Shown here one piece after another: positions 35,473 to 43,576 of a DNA stretch of 64,000 bases (position 1 is the first letter of the stretch; each line of letters opens with the position of its first letter). The position numbers and the translations under genes were made by a program. The stretch covers positions 124,001-188,000 of the forward strand of contig JAEWLS010000027.1 in assembly GCA_023457435.1 (NCBI GenBank). Direction: 5' to 3'. This DNA comes from Pseudomonadota bacterium. Its GTDB lineage: Bacteria; Pseudomonadota; Alphaproteobacteria; Rhizobiales; Rhizobiaceae. A model generated the notes under the pieces. That model saw nothing but the letters and a program-made list of their open reading frames with translations. It searched no databases and was not told where the DNA came from.

Positions 35473-36101
35473 AGCCCCGCCCTCGCAATCGAGTTGACCG
35501 CGGCGGCGGTCATTGCGGAGCCGCCCATGCGGCCGCGGACGATGGCGAAAGGCACGCCGTGATTGCCCTCGGCCAATGCTTCCTTCGATTCGGCGGCGCC
35601 GACGAAGCCGACGGGCATGCCGATGATGGCGGCAGGCTTCGGCGCTCCGCGGCTGAGCATGTCCAGCAGGTGAAAGAGCGCAGTCGGCGCGTTGCCGATA
35701 GCGACGAGCGAGCCGGCGAGGCGGTCGCCCCAAAGCTCCAGCGCTGCGGCCGAGCGCGTGTTGCCTATCTCGCGGGCGATTTCGACCGTGCGCGGATCGC
35801 GCAGCGTACAGACGACGTCGTTGCCCGCAGGCAGACGCGCCCGGGTCACACCGTGAGCCACCATCTCCGCGTCGCACAGGATCGGGGCGCCCGTCTCGAG
35901 CGCGGCGCGGGCGGCCTGCGCGAAGCCGGGCGAGAAGACGAAATGGCGTGCCGCCTCGACCTGACCGCAGGCATGGATCATGCGGATGGCGATATCGGCC
36001 TCGGCTTCGGAGAAGCGCGACAGGTCCGCCTCGGCGCGGATGATCGCGAACGATCTCTCATAAATCGCGTCGCCGTCGCGGATGTAGTCGAGCGTGCTCA
36101 T
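35469..36101 (-). CDS. cobH: Precorrin-8X methylmutase
   Basis: 210 residues, normal for CobH/CbiC. Starts LDYIRDGDAIYERSFAIIRAE; IHACGQVEAARHFVFSPGF contains the conserved catalytic His region, and GMPVGFVGAAESKEAL the C-terminal signature. Moves the C11 methyl to C12 to form hydrogenobyrinic acid. Overlaps cobG and cobI by 4 bases. Confidence 0.95.
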   Translation of the reverse strand: MSTLDYIRDGDAIYERSFAIIRAEADLSRFSEAEADIAIRMIHACGQVEAARHFVFSPGFAQAARAALETGAPILCDAEMVAHGVTRARLPAGNDVVCTLRDPRTVEIAREIGNTRSAAALELWGDRLAGSLVAIGNAPTALFHLLDMLSRGAPKPAAIIGMPVGFVGAAESKEALAEGNHGVPFAIVRGRMGGSAMTAAAVNSIARAGL

Positions 36102-37381
36102 GCGGCGGTCTCGATAAGCTCCCGGCGCAGGAGGTCAAGCGCGGCATCGGCGTCGGGTGAAAGAGCGACCGGCGCATCGGAGGCCCTGCCGTTGCGCATG
36201 AACGCGACACCGCCGAGCGCGCCGGCCAGGGTCAGCGCCGCCGGAGCAGGATGCGCGCACCCCTTGGCGCAGCCCGAAACATGCACGGTCCCGGCGAAAC
36301 CCGAGGGCAGCAGGGCTGCGATCCTGGTGCCCAGTCCGCGCGCATCGAAAAGGCCCGAGGCGCAAGCCGGCGCACCGGCGCAGGCGGCGACCCACAAGCG
36401 CGGATCAGCGGGATCGGCGATGAAGCCGAGACTGTCCGCAGCGGCAGCCAGCGCCTCGCAGGCAGGGCGCGGGCCAAGCGCCAGCAGCCGGCGACCGGGC
36501 GCAAAGCGAAAATCGTGGATGCCGTCGGCCGCCCAGGCCAGACTCGCGAGGGCAGACGCGTCGCACTGACCGAAGGGCACGGCGATCGCCAGGGCGGAGC
36601 GGTTGGCCCTCAGCGGCATCAACCCGAGGCGCGTTCGTTCTGTCGCGCCCGCCTCAGTCCTGCCGGACATCTCCCTCTCGGTGGGGGAGATTGGCAGTTG
36701 CGATGTTTGCGATTGGCCGATCTCCTCCCTTGTGGGGGAGATGTCCGGCAGGACAGAGGGGGGCAACGTAGAGCTTAAATCTTTGCCGCGTGCAGCGGTG
36801 CCCAGAGCGGCAATAGCGGCGAGCGCCTCGATAACGACCGTCGCAGTTCTGCCTGCATCGCCGCAAAGGCAGCCTTCACCATTGGCCGCAGATACCACCC
36901 ACCCGCCACCTGCCTGGGCTGTCACCCGCACGTCTGCGGTTACCGCGTCGAGTGAAACCTGCCCGCCGCCGTCCACGATCACAGACACTTTCGGCCCGAG
37001 CCGGCGCGAAAGGCCTTCCCGTTCGGCTTGCGCCCGAATGGCGCGCACCAGCGGCCGCGGATCGGCGATTTCCTGGGGATCCAGCCCGGCGAGTGGCGAG
37101 GTCTCGACAGGCACGCCGTCACGGACGGGAATGTCCAGGGCATCGACCTCGGCGGCGAAAAGCGGCGCGGATGACGGCGTCAGACCGCGCACCTGAAACG
37201 AGCCGCGTGCCGTGATCTCGACCAGGCCGTTACCGTGTCGCATCGCGGCTTGGCAGAGTTCGGCAAGTGTTCTCGGCGCGATGCCGCCTTCGGAAAGGTT
37301 CAGCCTCACCAGCAGACCGTCGCCGGTCATCATCGGTGCCGAAAGGGCAGGGCAGGCGCCGCGGCGATATTGCGCGTTCAT
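36098..37381 (-). CDS. cobG: Precorrin-3B synthase, carrying an in-frame palindromic repeat
   Basis: 427 residues. Nitrite/sulfite-reductase-like monooxygenase: NIR_SIR ferredoxin-like half (DGLLVRLNLSEGG, LVEITARGSFQVRGL), then C-terminal Fe-S region with VAACAGAPACASG and HVSGCAKGCAHP. It oxidises precorrin-3A to the hydroxylactone precorrin-3B. Residues about 206-245 (LPDISPTREEIG to LPISPTEREMSGRT) are not cobG sequence but the translation of a palindromic rhizobial-type repeat, inserted in the linker between the two halves without breaking the frame. Start ATG 37381 overlaps the cobN stop. Confidence 0.92.
   Translation of the reverse strand: MNAQYRRGACPALSAPMMTGDGLLVRLNLSEGGIAPRTLAELCQAAMRHGNGLVEITARGSFQVRGLTPSSAPLFAAEVDALDIPVRDGVPVETSPLAGLDPQEIADPRPLVRAIRAQAEREGLSRRLGPKVSVIVDGGGQVSLDAVTADVRVTAQAGGGWVVSAANGEGCLCGDAGRTATVVIEALAAIAALGTAARGKDLSSTLPPSVLPDISPTREEIGQSQTSQLPISPTEREMSGRTEAGATERTRLGLMPLRANRSALAIAVPFGQCDASALASLAWAADGIHDFRFAPGRRLLALGPRPACEALAAAADSLGFIADPADPRLWVAACAGAPACASGLFDARGLGTRIAALLPSGFAGTVHVSGCAKGCAHPAPAALTLAGALGGVAFMRNGRASDAPVALSPDADAALDLLRRELIETAA
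36653..36758. repeat. Palindromic intergenic-type repeat inserted within cobG
   Basis: Two 23-base arms (36653-36675 and 36736-36758) are inverted copies with one mismatch and share the core CCTGCCGGACATCTCCC. Each arm is followed inward by its own small hairpin (TCTCCC/GGGGGAGA types), and the inner segments GATTGGC/GCCGATC continue the symmetry, giving a Y-shaped fold. Outer sequence such as AGGACAGAGGGGGGC resembles the palindromic mosaic elements seen between genes in Rhizobiales. No other copy was noticed in this window. Confidence 0.85.
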
Positions 37382-40300
37382 GCAGCCTCCCTTTCCCGCG
37401 CCTCGGCAATCATCGACGCGAGGTCGGAATCGACAGAGTTGCGCAGCGGGTGCCACAGGCCGCGACGGCGGGCGCCGTCAAGCCGCTCGGCCACGAAGCG
37501 CGCAGCCGCCGGATTCTCGCGCAGCATGAAGTCGCGCACCTTGTCGTCGCCGAGATAGGCGTCGTGTACCGCCTCGATCAGCCGCGCCGGCACGGCGAGA
37601 GTCGTTTCGGCGAAGGCGACCAGCCTGTCTACCGTTTCCGCGAACTCCGCCGCACCGCGCGGCCCATGACGCATCTGACCTTCAATGAAGCGCGGATTCG
37701 TGGCGCGTGCGCGGACGATGCGTATCACAGCCTCGGTTACCGAGCGCGCACGCGGCCGTCGCGGGTCGGTGGTATCGAGGGTTACGATCGCTGCCTCGTG
37801 CCCAAGTGCCGCCAGCGCCGCCGCAAACCCGCCGATGTGCGCCACGTCGGCCGAACCGTCGAGCAAATCGCGTCCGGAATCGTCTCCCACGTGGACCAGC
37901 AGATCGGCGCCGGCGACGCGTTCCGCGAAAGCGTGCGGCGCGGCTTCGGCAGCACCTTCGGCGCCCGCATAGGCATGGCTCGTCGCATCGAGATAGGCGC
38001 GGCCGATCTCGGCCCGTTCGTCCCAGTCGCCCGAAGCAAGCAGATCCTCGGTGCCGGCGCCATATGTGCCCGGGGCAGAACCGAATACGCGGCGGGGCCT
38101 GGAGGCGGTCGTGTGCGCGACTTCGGCCAATGGATTTTCGCGGCCCTCGCCGGCGCGCGCAGCGATGGCGCCGACGGCAGCATCGATGAGCGCGATCTGG
38201 GCGGGAAACATGTCGCGGAACAGGCCCGAAATGCGGAAGGTGACGTCGACGCGCGGCCAGCCAAGACCAGCCAGCGGCAGGACCTCGATGCCGGTGACGC
38301 GCCCCGTCGCTGCATCCCACTGCGGACGGCAACCCATCAGCGCCAGTCCGTGGGCGATTTCCTCGCCACCGGTGCGAAGGCTGGCGCTGCCCCACAGGTC
38401 GAGTACGACGCTGCGGGGCCAGTCGCCATGGTCCTGCAGATGCCGGCGCAGCACCTCGTCGGCGGCCAGGCGGCCGAGCTCGCACGCGGTGGGCGTCGGC
38501 ATCGTGCGCGGGTCGGAGGTGTAGAGGTTGCGCCCGGTGGGCAGAACGTCGGCGCGGCCGCGCGACGGCGTACCGGATGGGCCCGGCGCGACATGACGGC
38601 CATCCAGCGCCGCGATCAGCGCGGTTCGCTCGGCATGTGCGCTCGGCGTGTCGCCGCGGCCGAACACGTGCTGTCCATCGCGCAACGCGAAATCCTTGAT
38701 GTCGCAAAGCCAGGCGTCGATCCGGCGCAGCGCCTCATCGGCATCCTCGCCCTTCGCCATCCCGGCGTCAGCGGCAAGCCCGGTGCGCTCGGCGGTATCG
38801 ACGATCAGCCGCGCCAGCCGATCGCGGCGGCGGCGGTCAAGGCCGTCCGCCTGGGCGTATTCGTCAACCAGCTGCTCCAGCTTCTGCTGGTCCGGCGTCA
38901 GACCTGCGTCGGACGACGGCGGCGGCAGGTGGCCAAGGGTCACGGCAGCAATCCGCCGTTTGGCGACCGCCGCCTCGCCCGGATTCGACACGATGAACGG
39001 ATAGACGACTGGCAGACGACCCGTGACGATTTCGGGAAAGCAATTCGAAGTCAGCGCCACCGCCTTGCCGGGCAGCCATTCGAGCGTGCCGTGCGCGCCG
39101 ACATGGACGATCGCATGGCAACCCAGTGTCTCGCGCAGCCAAAGGCCGAAGGCGACCAGTTCGTGGCGCGGCGGCAGGACCGGATCGTGGTAGTCGGCGC
39201 GCCTGTCCGCGGAGCGTCCGCGATCGGGCGCAAGTGCGACTGTGACGTTGCCGAACGTTGCGGCTCGGAAGGCGAAGTCTCCGACAGGCTCCCCCCATGC
39301 GTCGGCGAGCGTTTGTCGAGTCGTATCCGGCAGTTGCGCCATCGAGCGCTCGTAGTCCGAGAAGGACATGCCGATTCGATTCAACTCCAGCCGCGCCATT
39401 AACTCACGGGCGGTTTGCGGAATCCCCTCAACCGCATAGCCCTCCTGCTTCAGGTCCCGCAGCATCTCGAGCACGCTCTGCGGCACGTCGAGGCCGACGG
39501 CGTAGCCGGCGCGGCCGGGGGCGTTCGGGTAGTCGGGGATCAGGATCGCCAGCCTGCGCGCGGCGCGGGGCGTACGGGAGAGCAGGACCATTCGTGCCAC
39601 GCGATCGGCCACAGCCGCTACGCGGTCCGGCTCGGGACGGTTGACCCGGGCTGCGTGGCCGATGGCGGCGTCGAGCGGGGCGGTGTCCTTGAAAGAAATG
39701 GCGCCGGCGAGGAGGCGGCCGTCCAGTTCCGGGAGCACGACGTGCATGGCAAGGTCGGCAGGGGCGAGGCCACGCTGATTTTCAGCCCATGCCTCGCGCC
39801 GGGTGGTGGCCACGATGGCCTGGAAGACAGGCACGCCGGCAAGGTCGAACAAGGTCGCCTCGCCGGGCGTCGAGCCGGCGGCGAACGCGGTCAGGCTGAC
39901 GAGCGCAGCCGGCGGGAAGTCGGCCAACGCCCGCTCGACGAAGGCGACGGATTCGGCATCTTTCAGGCTGGAGACGAAGACCGGCAGCGGACAAAGGCCG
40001 CGGCGCTCAAGCGCCTCCGCCAGAGCGTCGACGGGCGCCACGTCAGCGGCGAGGAGCATGGAGCGGTAGAAGAGGATGGGGATTACGGGACTCTCGGGGA
40101 CTGACGGCTGCCGATAGAATCCTGCCCTCGGCACCGGGCGGGCCGCGGCGGCTGCGTGTCCCGACAGCCGCTCGAGCAATGCGCGCAGATTGTCCGGACC
40201 GCCCTCGCGGAAATAGGCGAGCAGCGCATCCAGCTCGGCGCGCGGGACCGTGGAGGCCTCGATCAGGCGTTCGTCGACGTCGCGGCATTCGCCCGGCAGC

Positions 40301-40635
40301 AGCGCCAGCCGGATTCCGTTGCGCCTGGCCGTCGCGGCCAGCTGGTCGACGCCGTATCGCCACCACTCGTAGCCGCCGAGGATGCGCACCAGCACCGTCT
40401 TCGCCCGCGCCGCGGTCTGCTCGATCCACAGATCGACCGACATGGGGTGACGCAGCTCCGCAAGCGGCGCGAGACGGAGCGAAGGGAGATCGCCCGCCGC
40501 GCGCCATGCCGAAGCAAGGCCGGAAAGATCGCTGTCCGAAAAACTCGCCACGACGATGTCTGCCGCGCCCTGACCCAGATCGACCGGCTGGGCGATCTCG
40601 TCGAGCGTTGCAGACGATGTGGCGAGCAGATGCAT
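37378..40635 (-). CDS. cobN: Cobaltochelatase subunit CobN
   Basis: 1085 residues, shorter than the about 1275 of P. denitrificans CobN. Magnesium-chelatase-H family: ILGGYEWWRYGVDQL near the start, the metal/tetrapyrrole region CHAIVHVGAHGTLEWLPGKAVAL, YPFIVSNPGEAAVAKRR, LPTGRNLYTSDPRTMPT, and C-terminal RNPRFIEGQMRHGPRGAAEF-like NPRFIEGQMRHG. With the CobS/CobT AAA subunits (not in this window) it inserts cobalt into hydrogenobyrinate diamide. ATG 40635 is one base after the cobW stop. No internal frameshift was apparent; the length difference looks distributed. Confidence 0.94.
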   Translation of the reverse strand: MHLLATSSATLDEIAQPVDLGQGAADIVVASFSDSDLSGLASAWRAAGDLPSLRLAPLAELRHPMSVDLWIEQTAARAKTVLVRILGGYEWWRYGVDQLAATARRNGIRLALLPGECRDVDERLIEASTVPRAELDALLAYFREGGPDNLRALLERLSGHAAAAARPVPRAGFYRQPSVPESPVIPILFYRSMLLAADVAPVDALAEALERRGLCPLPVFVSSLKDAESVAFVERALADFPPAALVSLTAFAAGSTPGEATLFDLAGVPVFQAIVATTRREAWAENQRGLAPADLAMHVVLPELDGRLLAGAISFKDTAPLDAAIGHAARVNRPEPDRVAAVADRVARMVLLSRTPRAARRLAILIPDYPNAPGRAGYAVGLDVPQSVLEMLRDLKQEGYAVEGIPQTARELMARLELNRIGMSFSDYERSMAQLPDTTRQTLADAWGEPVGDFAFRAATFGNVTVALAPDRGRSADRRADYHDPVLPPRHELVAFGLWLRETLGCHAIVHVGAHGTLEWLPGKAVALTSNCFPEIVTGRLPVVYPFIVSNPGEAAVAKRRIAAVTLGHLPPPSSDAGLTPDQQKLEQLVDEYAQADGLDRRRRDRLARLIVDTAERTGLAADAGMAKGEDADEALRRIDAWLCDIKDFALRDGQHVFGRGDTPSAHAERTALIAALDGRHVAPGPSGTPSRGRADVLPTGRNLYTSDPRTMPTPTACELGRLAADEVLRRHLQDHGDWPRSVVLDLWGSASLRTGGEEIAHGLALMGCRPQWDAATGRVTGIEVLPLAGLGWPRVDVTFRISGLFRDMFPAQIALIDAAVGAIAARAGEGRENPLAEVAHTTASRPRRVFGSAPGTYGAGTEDLLASGDWDERAEIGRAYLDATSHAYAGAEGAAEAAPHAFAERVAGADLLVHVGDDSGRDLLDGSADVAHIGGFAAALAALGHEAAIVTLDTTDPRRPRARSVTEAVIRIVRARATNPRFIEGQMRHGPRGAAEFAETVDRLVAFAETTLAVPARLIEAVHDAYLGDDKVRDFMLRENPAAARFVAERLDGARRRGLWHPLRNSVDSDLASMIAEAREREAA

Positions 40636-40636
40636 G

Positions 40637-41674
40637 TCAGGCCCGCAGCGCCGCCTCGATCGCGCCGCGGTCGATGCCCTTCTCGCCGATGACGACGAGG
40701 CGGCCGGCGCGCTCCTCACCGGCTTTCCAAGGGCGGTCGAAATAGTGGTTCACGCGCGGGCCGACGGCCTGGACGAGCAGACGCATCGGCTTGCCCTCAA
40801 CCGGCAGGAAGCCCTTCATCCGAAGCACGTCGTGCTCACCGGCGATGGTGGCAATGCGGCTCGCGAATGCCGCCGGATCGGCCACCGGCGGCACATCGAC
40901 GACGAAGGAATCGAACTCGTCGTGCTCGTGGTCGAGCTCGTCGTCATGGTTGGTCATGCGGTTGTCGATGTCGTCCTCGGTGCCGACGCCGAGGCCGAGC
41001 AGCACGGCCGGGTCGACCCTTCCCTCCTTCGCCGCGACCACCTTCACCGCTCGTGGCAGATGCTCCGCGATCGCCGCTTCGGCGCGGACGCGGCCGGCCG
41101 CATCGATCAGGTCGCTCTTGGAGAGGACCACGAGGTCCGCGCAGGCGATCTGGTCCTCGAAGACCTCTTCGACCGGGTCGTCGTGGTCTAGCGTTTCGTC
41201 GGCGGCGCGCTGCGCAGCAAGCGCGTCCATGTCGGCGGCGACACGGCCTTCGGCCAGCGCGGCGCCGTCGACGACCGTGACGACGCCGTCGACCGTGACG
41301 CGGCCCTTCACCGTCGGCCACTGGAAGGCCTGCACAAGCGGCTTGGGCAGCGCCAGGCCGGAGGTCTCGATCAGGATGTGATCAACCTTCGGCGAGCGGG
41401 CAAGAATCTGGTCGAGCGCGGGGACGAAATCGTCGGCGACGGTGCAGCAGATGCAGCCATTGGCGAGCTCGACGATGTTTTCCTCGGGGCAGGCATCCGC
41501 GCCGCAGCCTTTGAGGATGTCGCCGTCGATGCCGACGTCGCCGAACTCGTTGACGATGATGGCCAGCCGCTTGCCGCCCGCGTTCTCGATGAGATGGCGG
41601 ATGAGCGTCGTCTTGCCGGCGCCGAGAAAGCCGGTGACCACGGTGCAGGGGACGCGTTCGAGCGAGGCGGTCAT
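40637..41674 (-). CDS. cobW: CobW GTPase, cobalt metallochaperone
   Basis: 345 residues. G3E GTPase: P-loop TVVTGFLGAGKTTLI, switch CXCC as GCICCTVADDF, ETSGLALPKPL, LSKSDLID (NKxD-type), plus a His/Asp-rich stretch HDDELDHEHDEFD and the CobW_C domain. It is thought to deliver cobalt to CobN. Start overlaps the DUF1636 stop by 4 bases; it ends one base before cobN. Confidence 0.94.
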   Translation of the reverse strand: MTASLERVPCTVVTGFLGAGKTTLIRHLIENAGGKRLAIIVNEFGDVGIDGDILKGCGADACPEENIVELANGCICCTVADDFVPALDQILARSPKVDHILIETSGLALPKPLVQAFQWPTVKGRVTVDGVVTVVDGAALAEGRVAADMDALAAQRAADETLDHDDPVEEVFEDQIACADLVVLSKSDLIDAAGRVRAEAAIAEHLPRAVKVVAAKEGRVDPAVLLGLGVGTEDDIDNRMTNHDDELDHEHDEFDSFVVDVPPVADPAAFASRIATIAGEHDVLRMKGFLPVEGKPMRLLVQAVGPRVNHYFDRPWKAGEERAGRLVVIGEKGIDRGAIEAALRA

Positions 41675-42108
41675 TCGGCTTCCTTCAGGTGATCGATCAG
41701 GGGCACGCGGGCTATCAGCCCGCGCTTGAGCGCCTCGGGTCGGGCGCGGAACGGCATGAAACCATCGGTGGACCCTGCAAAGAGCAGCGCCCCGGCGACG
41801 AGGTCGGCCGCGCTCTCCTCGGTCAGTTCGCCGAAGACGTAGCTCCACGAGCCGTCGCGCAACACCGCAGCGGAGATTCCGCGCTTGCAATTGCCGAGGC
41901 AGCCGATCTTGCGCACGGCGACGCCGGAGCCGGCCGCAGCCGCCCTCACGGCGTCGTGCAGACGCGCGCCGGGTCTCGGATGGTCGAGCGAGTCGCCGTC
42001 GCGGCGGCAGGAGTGGCAAACGACGATGGTCACCCCGGCGCCGGACGGGCCATCCAGCGGTGCCGATATAGTCTCGGAAGCGACGTCTGCTCTCACGCAC
42101 ATCTCCAT
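41671..42108 (-). CDS. DUF1636 ferredoxin-like metal-binding protein, first gene of cob operon
   Basis: About 145 residues. Cysteines in VVCHSCRRDGDS and KIGCLGNCKRGIS, a thioredoxin-like ferredoxin pattern, then a Trp-rich YVFGEL segment and a C-terminal ARPEALKRGLIARVP. DUF1636 proteins are repeatedly found with B12 genes and are thought to handle cobalt or electrons, without a proven role. ATG 42108 or 42102 starts it, immediately after a riboswitch and a short hairpin; it overlaps cobW by 4 bases. The frame is open back through the riboswitch, which is not coding. Confidence 0.82.
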   Translation of the reverse strand: MEMCVRADVASETISAPLDGPSGAGVTIVVCHSCRRDGDSLDHPRPGARLHDAVRAAAAGSGVAVRKIGCLGNCKRGISAAVLRDGSWSYVFGELTEESAADLVAGALLFAGSTDGFMPFRARPEALKRGLIARVPLIDHLKEAE

Positions 42109-42128
42109 GCCCGGGTCACCCGCCGGGC
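42109..42128 (-). promoter_or_regulatory. Hairpin at the start of the DUF1636-cob operon (riboswitch expression platform)
   Basis: GCCCGG and CCGGGC pair with an 8-base loop directly before ATG 42108. It lies between the aptamer end and the start codon, where a hairpin could hide the initiation region when B12 is bound. Pairing is seen in sequence; the regulatory role is inferred. Confidence 0.45.
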
Positions 42129-42147
42129 AGCTGGACTGAACAAGCGC

Positions 42148-42335
42148 GACGGCAGGTCTCCTGGCTCGCGGGTCTCCGTACCTGACCGCCTTCCCGGAAT
42201 TCTCCAGTGGCTTTCGGACCAGGAACTCGCCGCTCACAGTTGCGGGGACAGCTCCGGAATTGCCCATTCGACGAAAGGCGGCACCGGATTCCCTCTTAGC
42301 CTGCACCGTTGCGGGTGCAGGACCGTCACGCGGCC
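42148..42335 (-). promoter_or_regulatory. Cobalamin riboswitch controlling the leftward cob operon
   Basis: Reading the minus strand: a leading hairpin (CCTGCACCCGCAACGGTGCAGG), AAGAGGGAATCCGGTG, AGCTGTCCCCGCAACTGTGA, the B12 box AAGCCACTGG (about 42204-42214) and the terminal GCGAGCCAGGAGACCTGCCG. These are the conserved joints of the AdoCbl aptamer in order. It precedes DUF1636-cobW-cobN and the corrin-ring genes, which would be repressed when B12 is plentiful. A weak promoter-like TTGACT with a CAAATG 17 bases on lies just upstream (42335-42363). Confidence 0.93.
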
Positions 42336-42424
42336 ATTTGACCGTGTCAGGCGTCCAAGTCAACGCGAGGCGGCGTCGCGCGACGTCGCATTTGAGATTG
42401 CGCCACCCCGGGATTCGGATAATG

Positions 42425-42604
42425 GTGCCTCAGTCGTCGGTCCCGCAAGGGCCGAAGGGAATGCGGTGCGGGTCGTCCGAAAAGCTGACCCAATGCCGCG
42501 GCTGCCCCCGCAACTGTATGCGGTGCGCTTTCCAATGAAGCCACTGGAGAGATCCGGGAAGGCGGAAAAGCGCTTCAACCGCGAGCCAGGAGACCTGCCG
42601 GCGA
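42425..42604 (+). promoter_or_regulatory. Cobalamin riboswitch controlling cbtBA-cobPOQ
   Basis: Plus strand: GAAGGGAATGCGGTGCGG (about 42454-42471), GGCTGCCCCCGCAACTGTAT, AAGCCACTGGAGAGATCCGG, and CGCGAGCCAGGAGACCTGCC (about 42580-42599). All conserved B12-aptamer segments are present in order. It precedes the cobalt transporter pair. It is only about 90 bases from the opposite-facing riboswitch, so the gap holds both promoters. Confidence 0.93.
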
Positions 42605-42622
42605 CGCGGACGCAACACCGGA

Positions 42623-42639
42623 GCCCTCGGGTGGAGGGC
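42623..42639 (+). promoter_or_regulatory. Hairpin before the cbtB ribosome site
   Basis: GCCCTC and GAGGGC pair with a 5-base loop just before the GGAGG ribosome site of cbtB. Together with the aptamer it may form the switch that exposes or hides that site. Role inferred. Confidence 0.4.
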
Positions 42640-42652
42640 AGGAGGACGAAAC

Positions 42653-42826
42653 ATGACGACCAAAGCGCTCGGGACTTCAAGTTCCGCTCAGTCGCGCCTC
42701 ATGCAGCTGGCGTTCGCCGCGCTGCTCGGCGTGTTCGTAGTCGGCTTCGTGGGTTTCAGCCACGTCGAGGCTGCCCACAATGCGGGCCACGACTATCGCC
42801 ACTCCATGGCCTTTCCCTGCCACTAA
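42653..42826 (+). CDS. cbtB: Cobalt transporter subunit CbtB
   Basis: 57 residues. ATG 42653 follows AGGAGGACGAAAC. One membrane helix (LAFAALLGVFVVGFVGF) and a histidine-rich C-terminus (HNAGHDYRHSMAFPCH) are exactly the CbtB plan, where the His cluster binds cobalt. It precedes cbtA by 12 bases and is under a B12 riboswitch, the usual setting of CbtAB. Confidence 0.92.
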   Translation: MTTKALGTSSSAQSRLMQLAFAALLGVFVVGFVGFSHVEAAHNAGHDYRHSMAFPCH

Positions 42827-42838
42827 AGGGGGTATGAC

Positions 42839-43576
42839 ATGACCGTGTTTCGCAACGTCGTGTTCGTCGCGGCGCTGGCAGGGCTCGTGGCGGGCGTGCT
42901 GATGGCCGCCATGCAGGCCTACGCAACCGTGCCGCTGATCCTTCAGGCAGAAACGTTCGAGGGTGCGGGCGGAGATCATTCGCACGACGCCGGGGCGCCC
43001 GCAGTCCCACCCGCCGCGCACGTTCACGAACACGACGACGGAGGCTGGGCGCCTTCCGACGGGTTCGAGCGCTTCTTCTACACAAGCGCCGCCAATATCG
43101 TGACCGGCGTCGGCTTCGCGCTGATCCTCGTGGCGTTCTCGGAACTTGCTGGCGGGATCCAAGGCTGGCGGCAGGGCCTGATGTGGGGGCTCGGCGGCTT
43201 TGCCGCGTTCACGCTTGCGCCCGGCCTCGGCCTGCCGCCCGAGCTTCCGGCGATGCCCGCTGCCGACCTCGCCGCGCGCCAGCTATGGTGGATAGGCACA
43301 GTTGTGGCTACCGCTGCAGGCATAGCCCTGATCGCATTCAGGGCATCATTGCCGCTCGCCCTCTTCGGCATCGCGCTGATCGTGGTCCCTCACGTCATTG
43401 GCGCGCCGCAGCCGGAAAGCCACGACTCGCCGGTACCAGCAGACCTTCATCATCAGTTCGTGGTGGCGGTTACGGTGACGAACCTGATCTTCTGGGTGGC
43501 ACTCGGCGCGCTTGCCGGTTTCTTCCGCCAGCGCGTGGCGGGGGGCGAGGCCGCGGCCCGGACGAGCCTTGCCTGA
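42839..43576 (+). CDS. cbtA: Cobalt transporter subunit CbtA
   Basis: 245 residues with about five to six membrane helices (starting FRNVVFVAALAGLVAGVLMAA) and a His-rich loop after the first helix (GGDHSHDAGAP, HVHEHDDGG) plus a second His patch (ADLHHQFVVAVTVTN). CbtA with CbtB is a predicted B12-regulated cobalt importer. It feeds cobalt to the CobW/CobN chelatase encoded on the other strand. Confidence 0.93.
   Translation: MTVFRNVVFVAALAGLVAGVLMAAMQAYATVPLILQAETFEGAGGDHSHDAGAPAVPPAAHVHEHDDGGWAPSDGFERFFYTSAANIVTGVGFALILVAFSELAGGIQGWRQGLMWGLGGFAAFTLAPGLGLPPELPAMPAADLAARQLWWIGTVVATAAGIALIAFRASLPLALFGIALIVVPHVIGAPQPESHDSPVPADLHHQFVVAVTVTNLIFWVALGALAGFFRQRVAGGEAAARTSLA

Noticed and set aside
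37267..39402. 711-codon plus-strand open frame
   Set aside because: It is antisense to cobN; long opposite-strand frames are expected from the high third-position GC, and the translation resembles no known protein family.
42109..42363. N-terminal extension of the DUF1636 frame through the riboswitch
   Set aside because: The stretch is a conserved B12 aptamer on that strand; open frame there is incidental, so the start was placed after it.
42392..42423. TTGAGA and GATAAT as a promoter for the plus-strand riboswitch
   Set aside because: The spacing is 20 bases, longer than functional spacing, so it was not listed as a feature.
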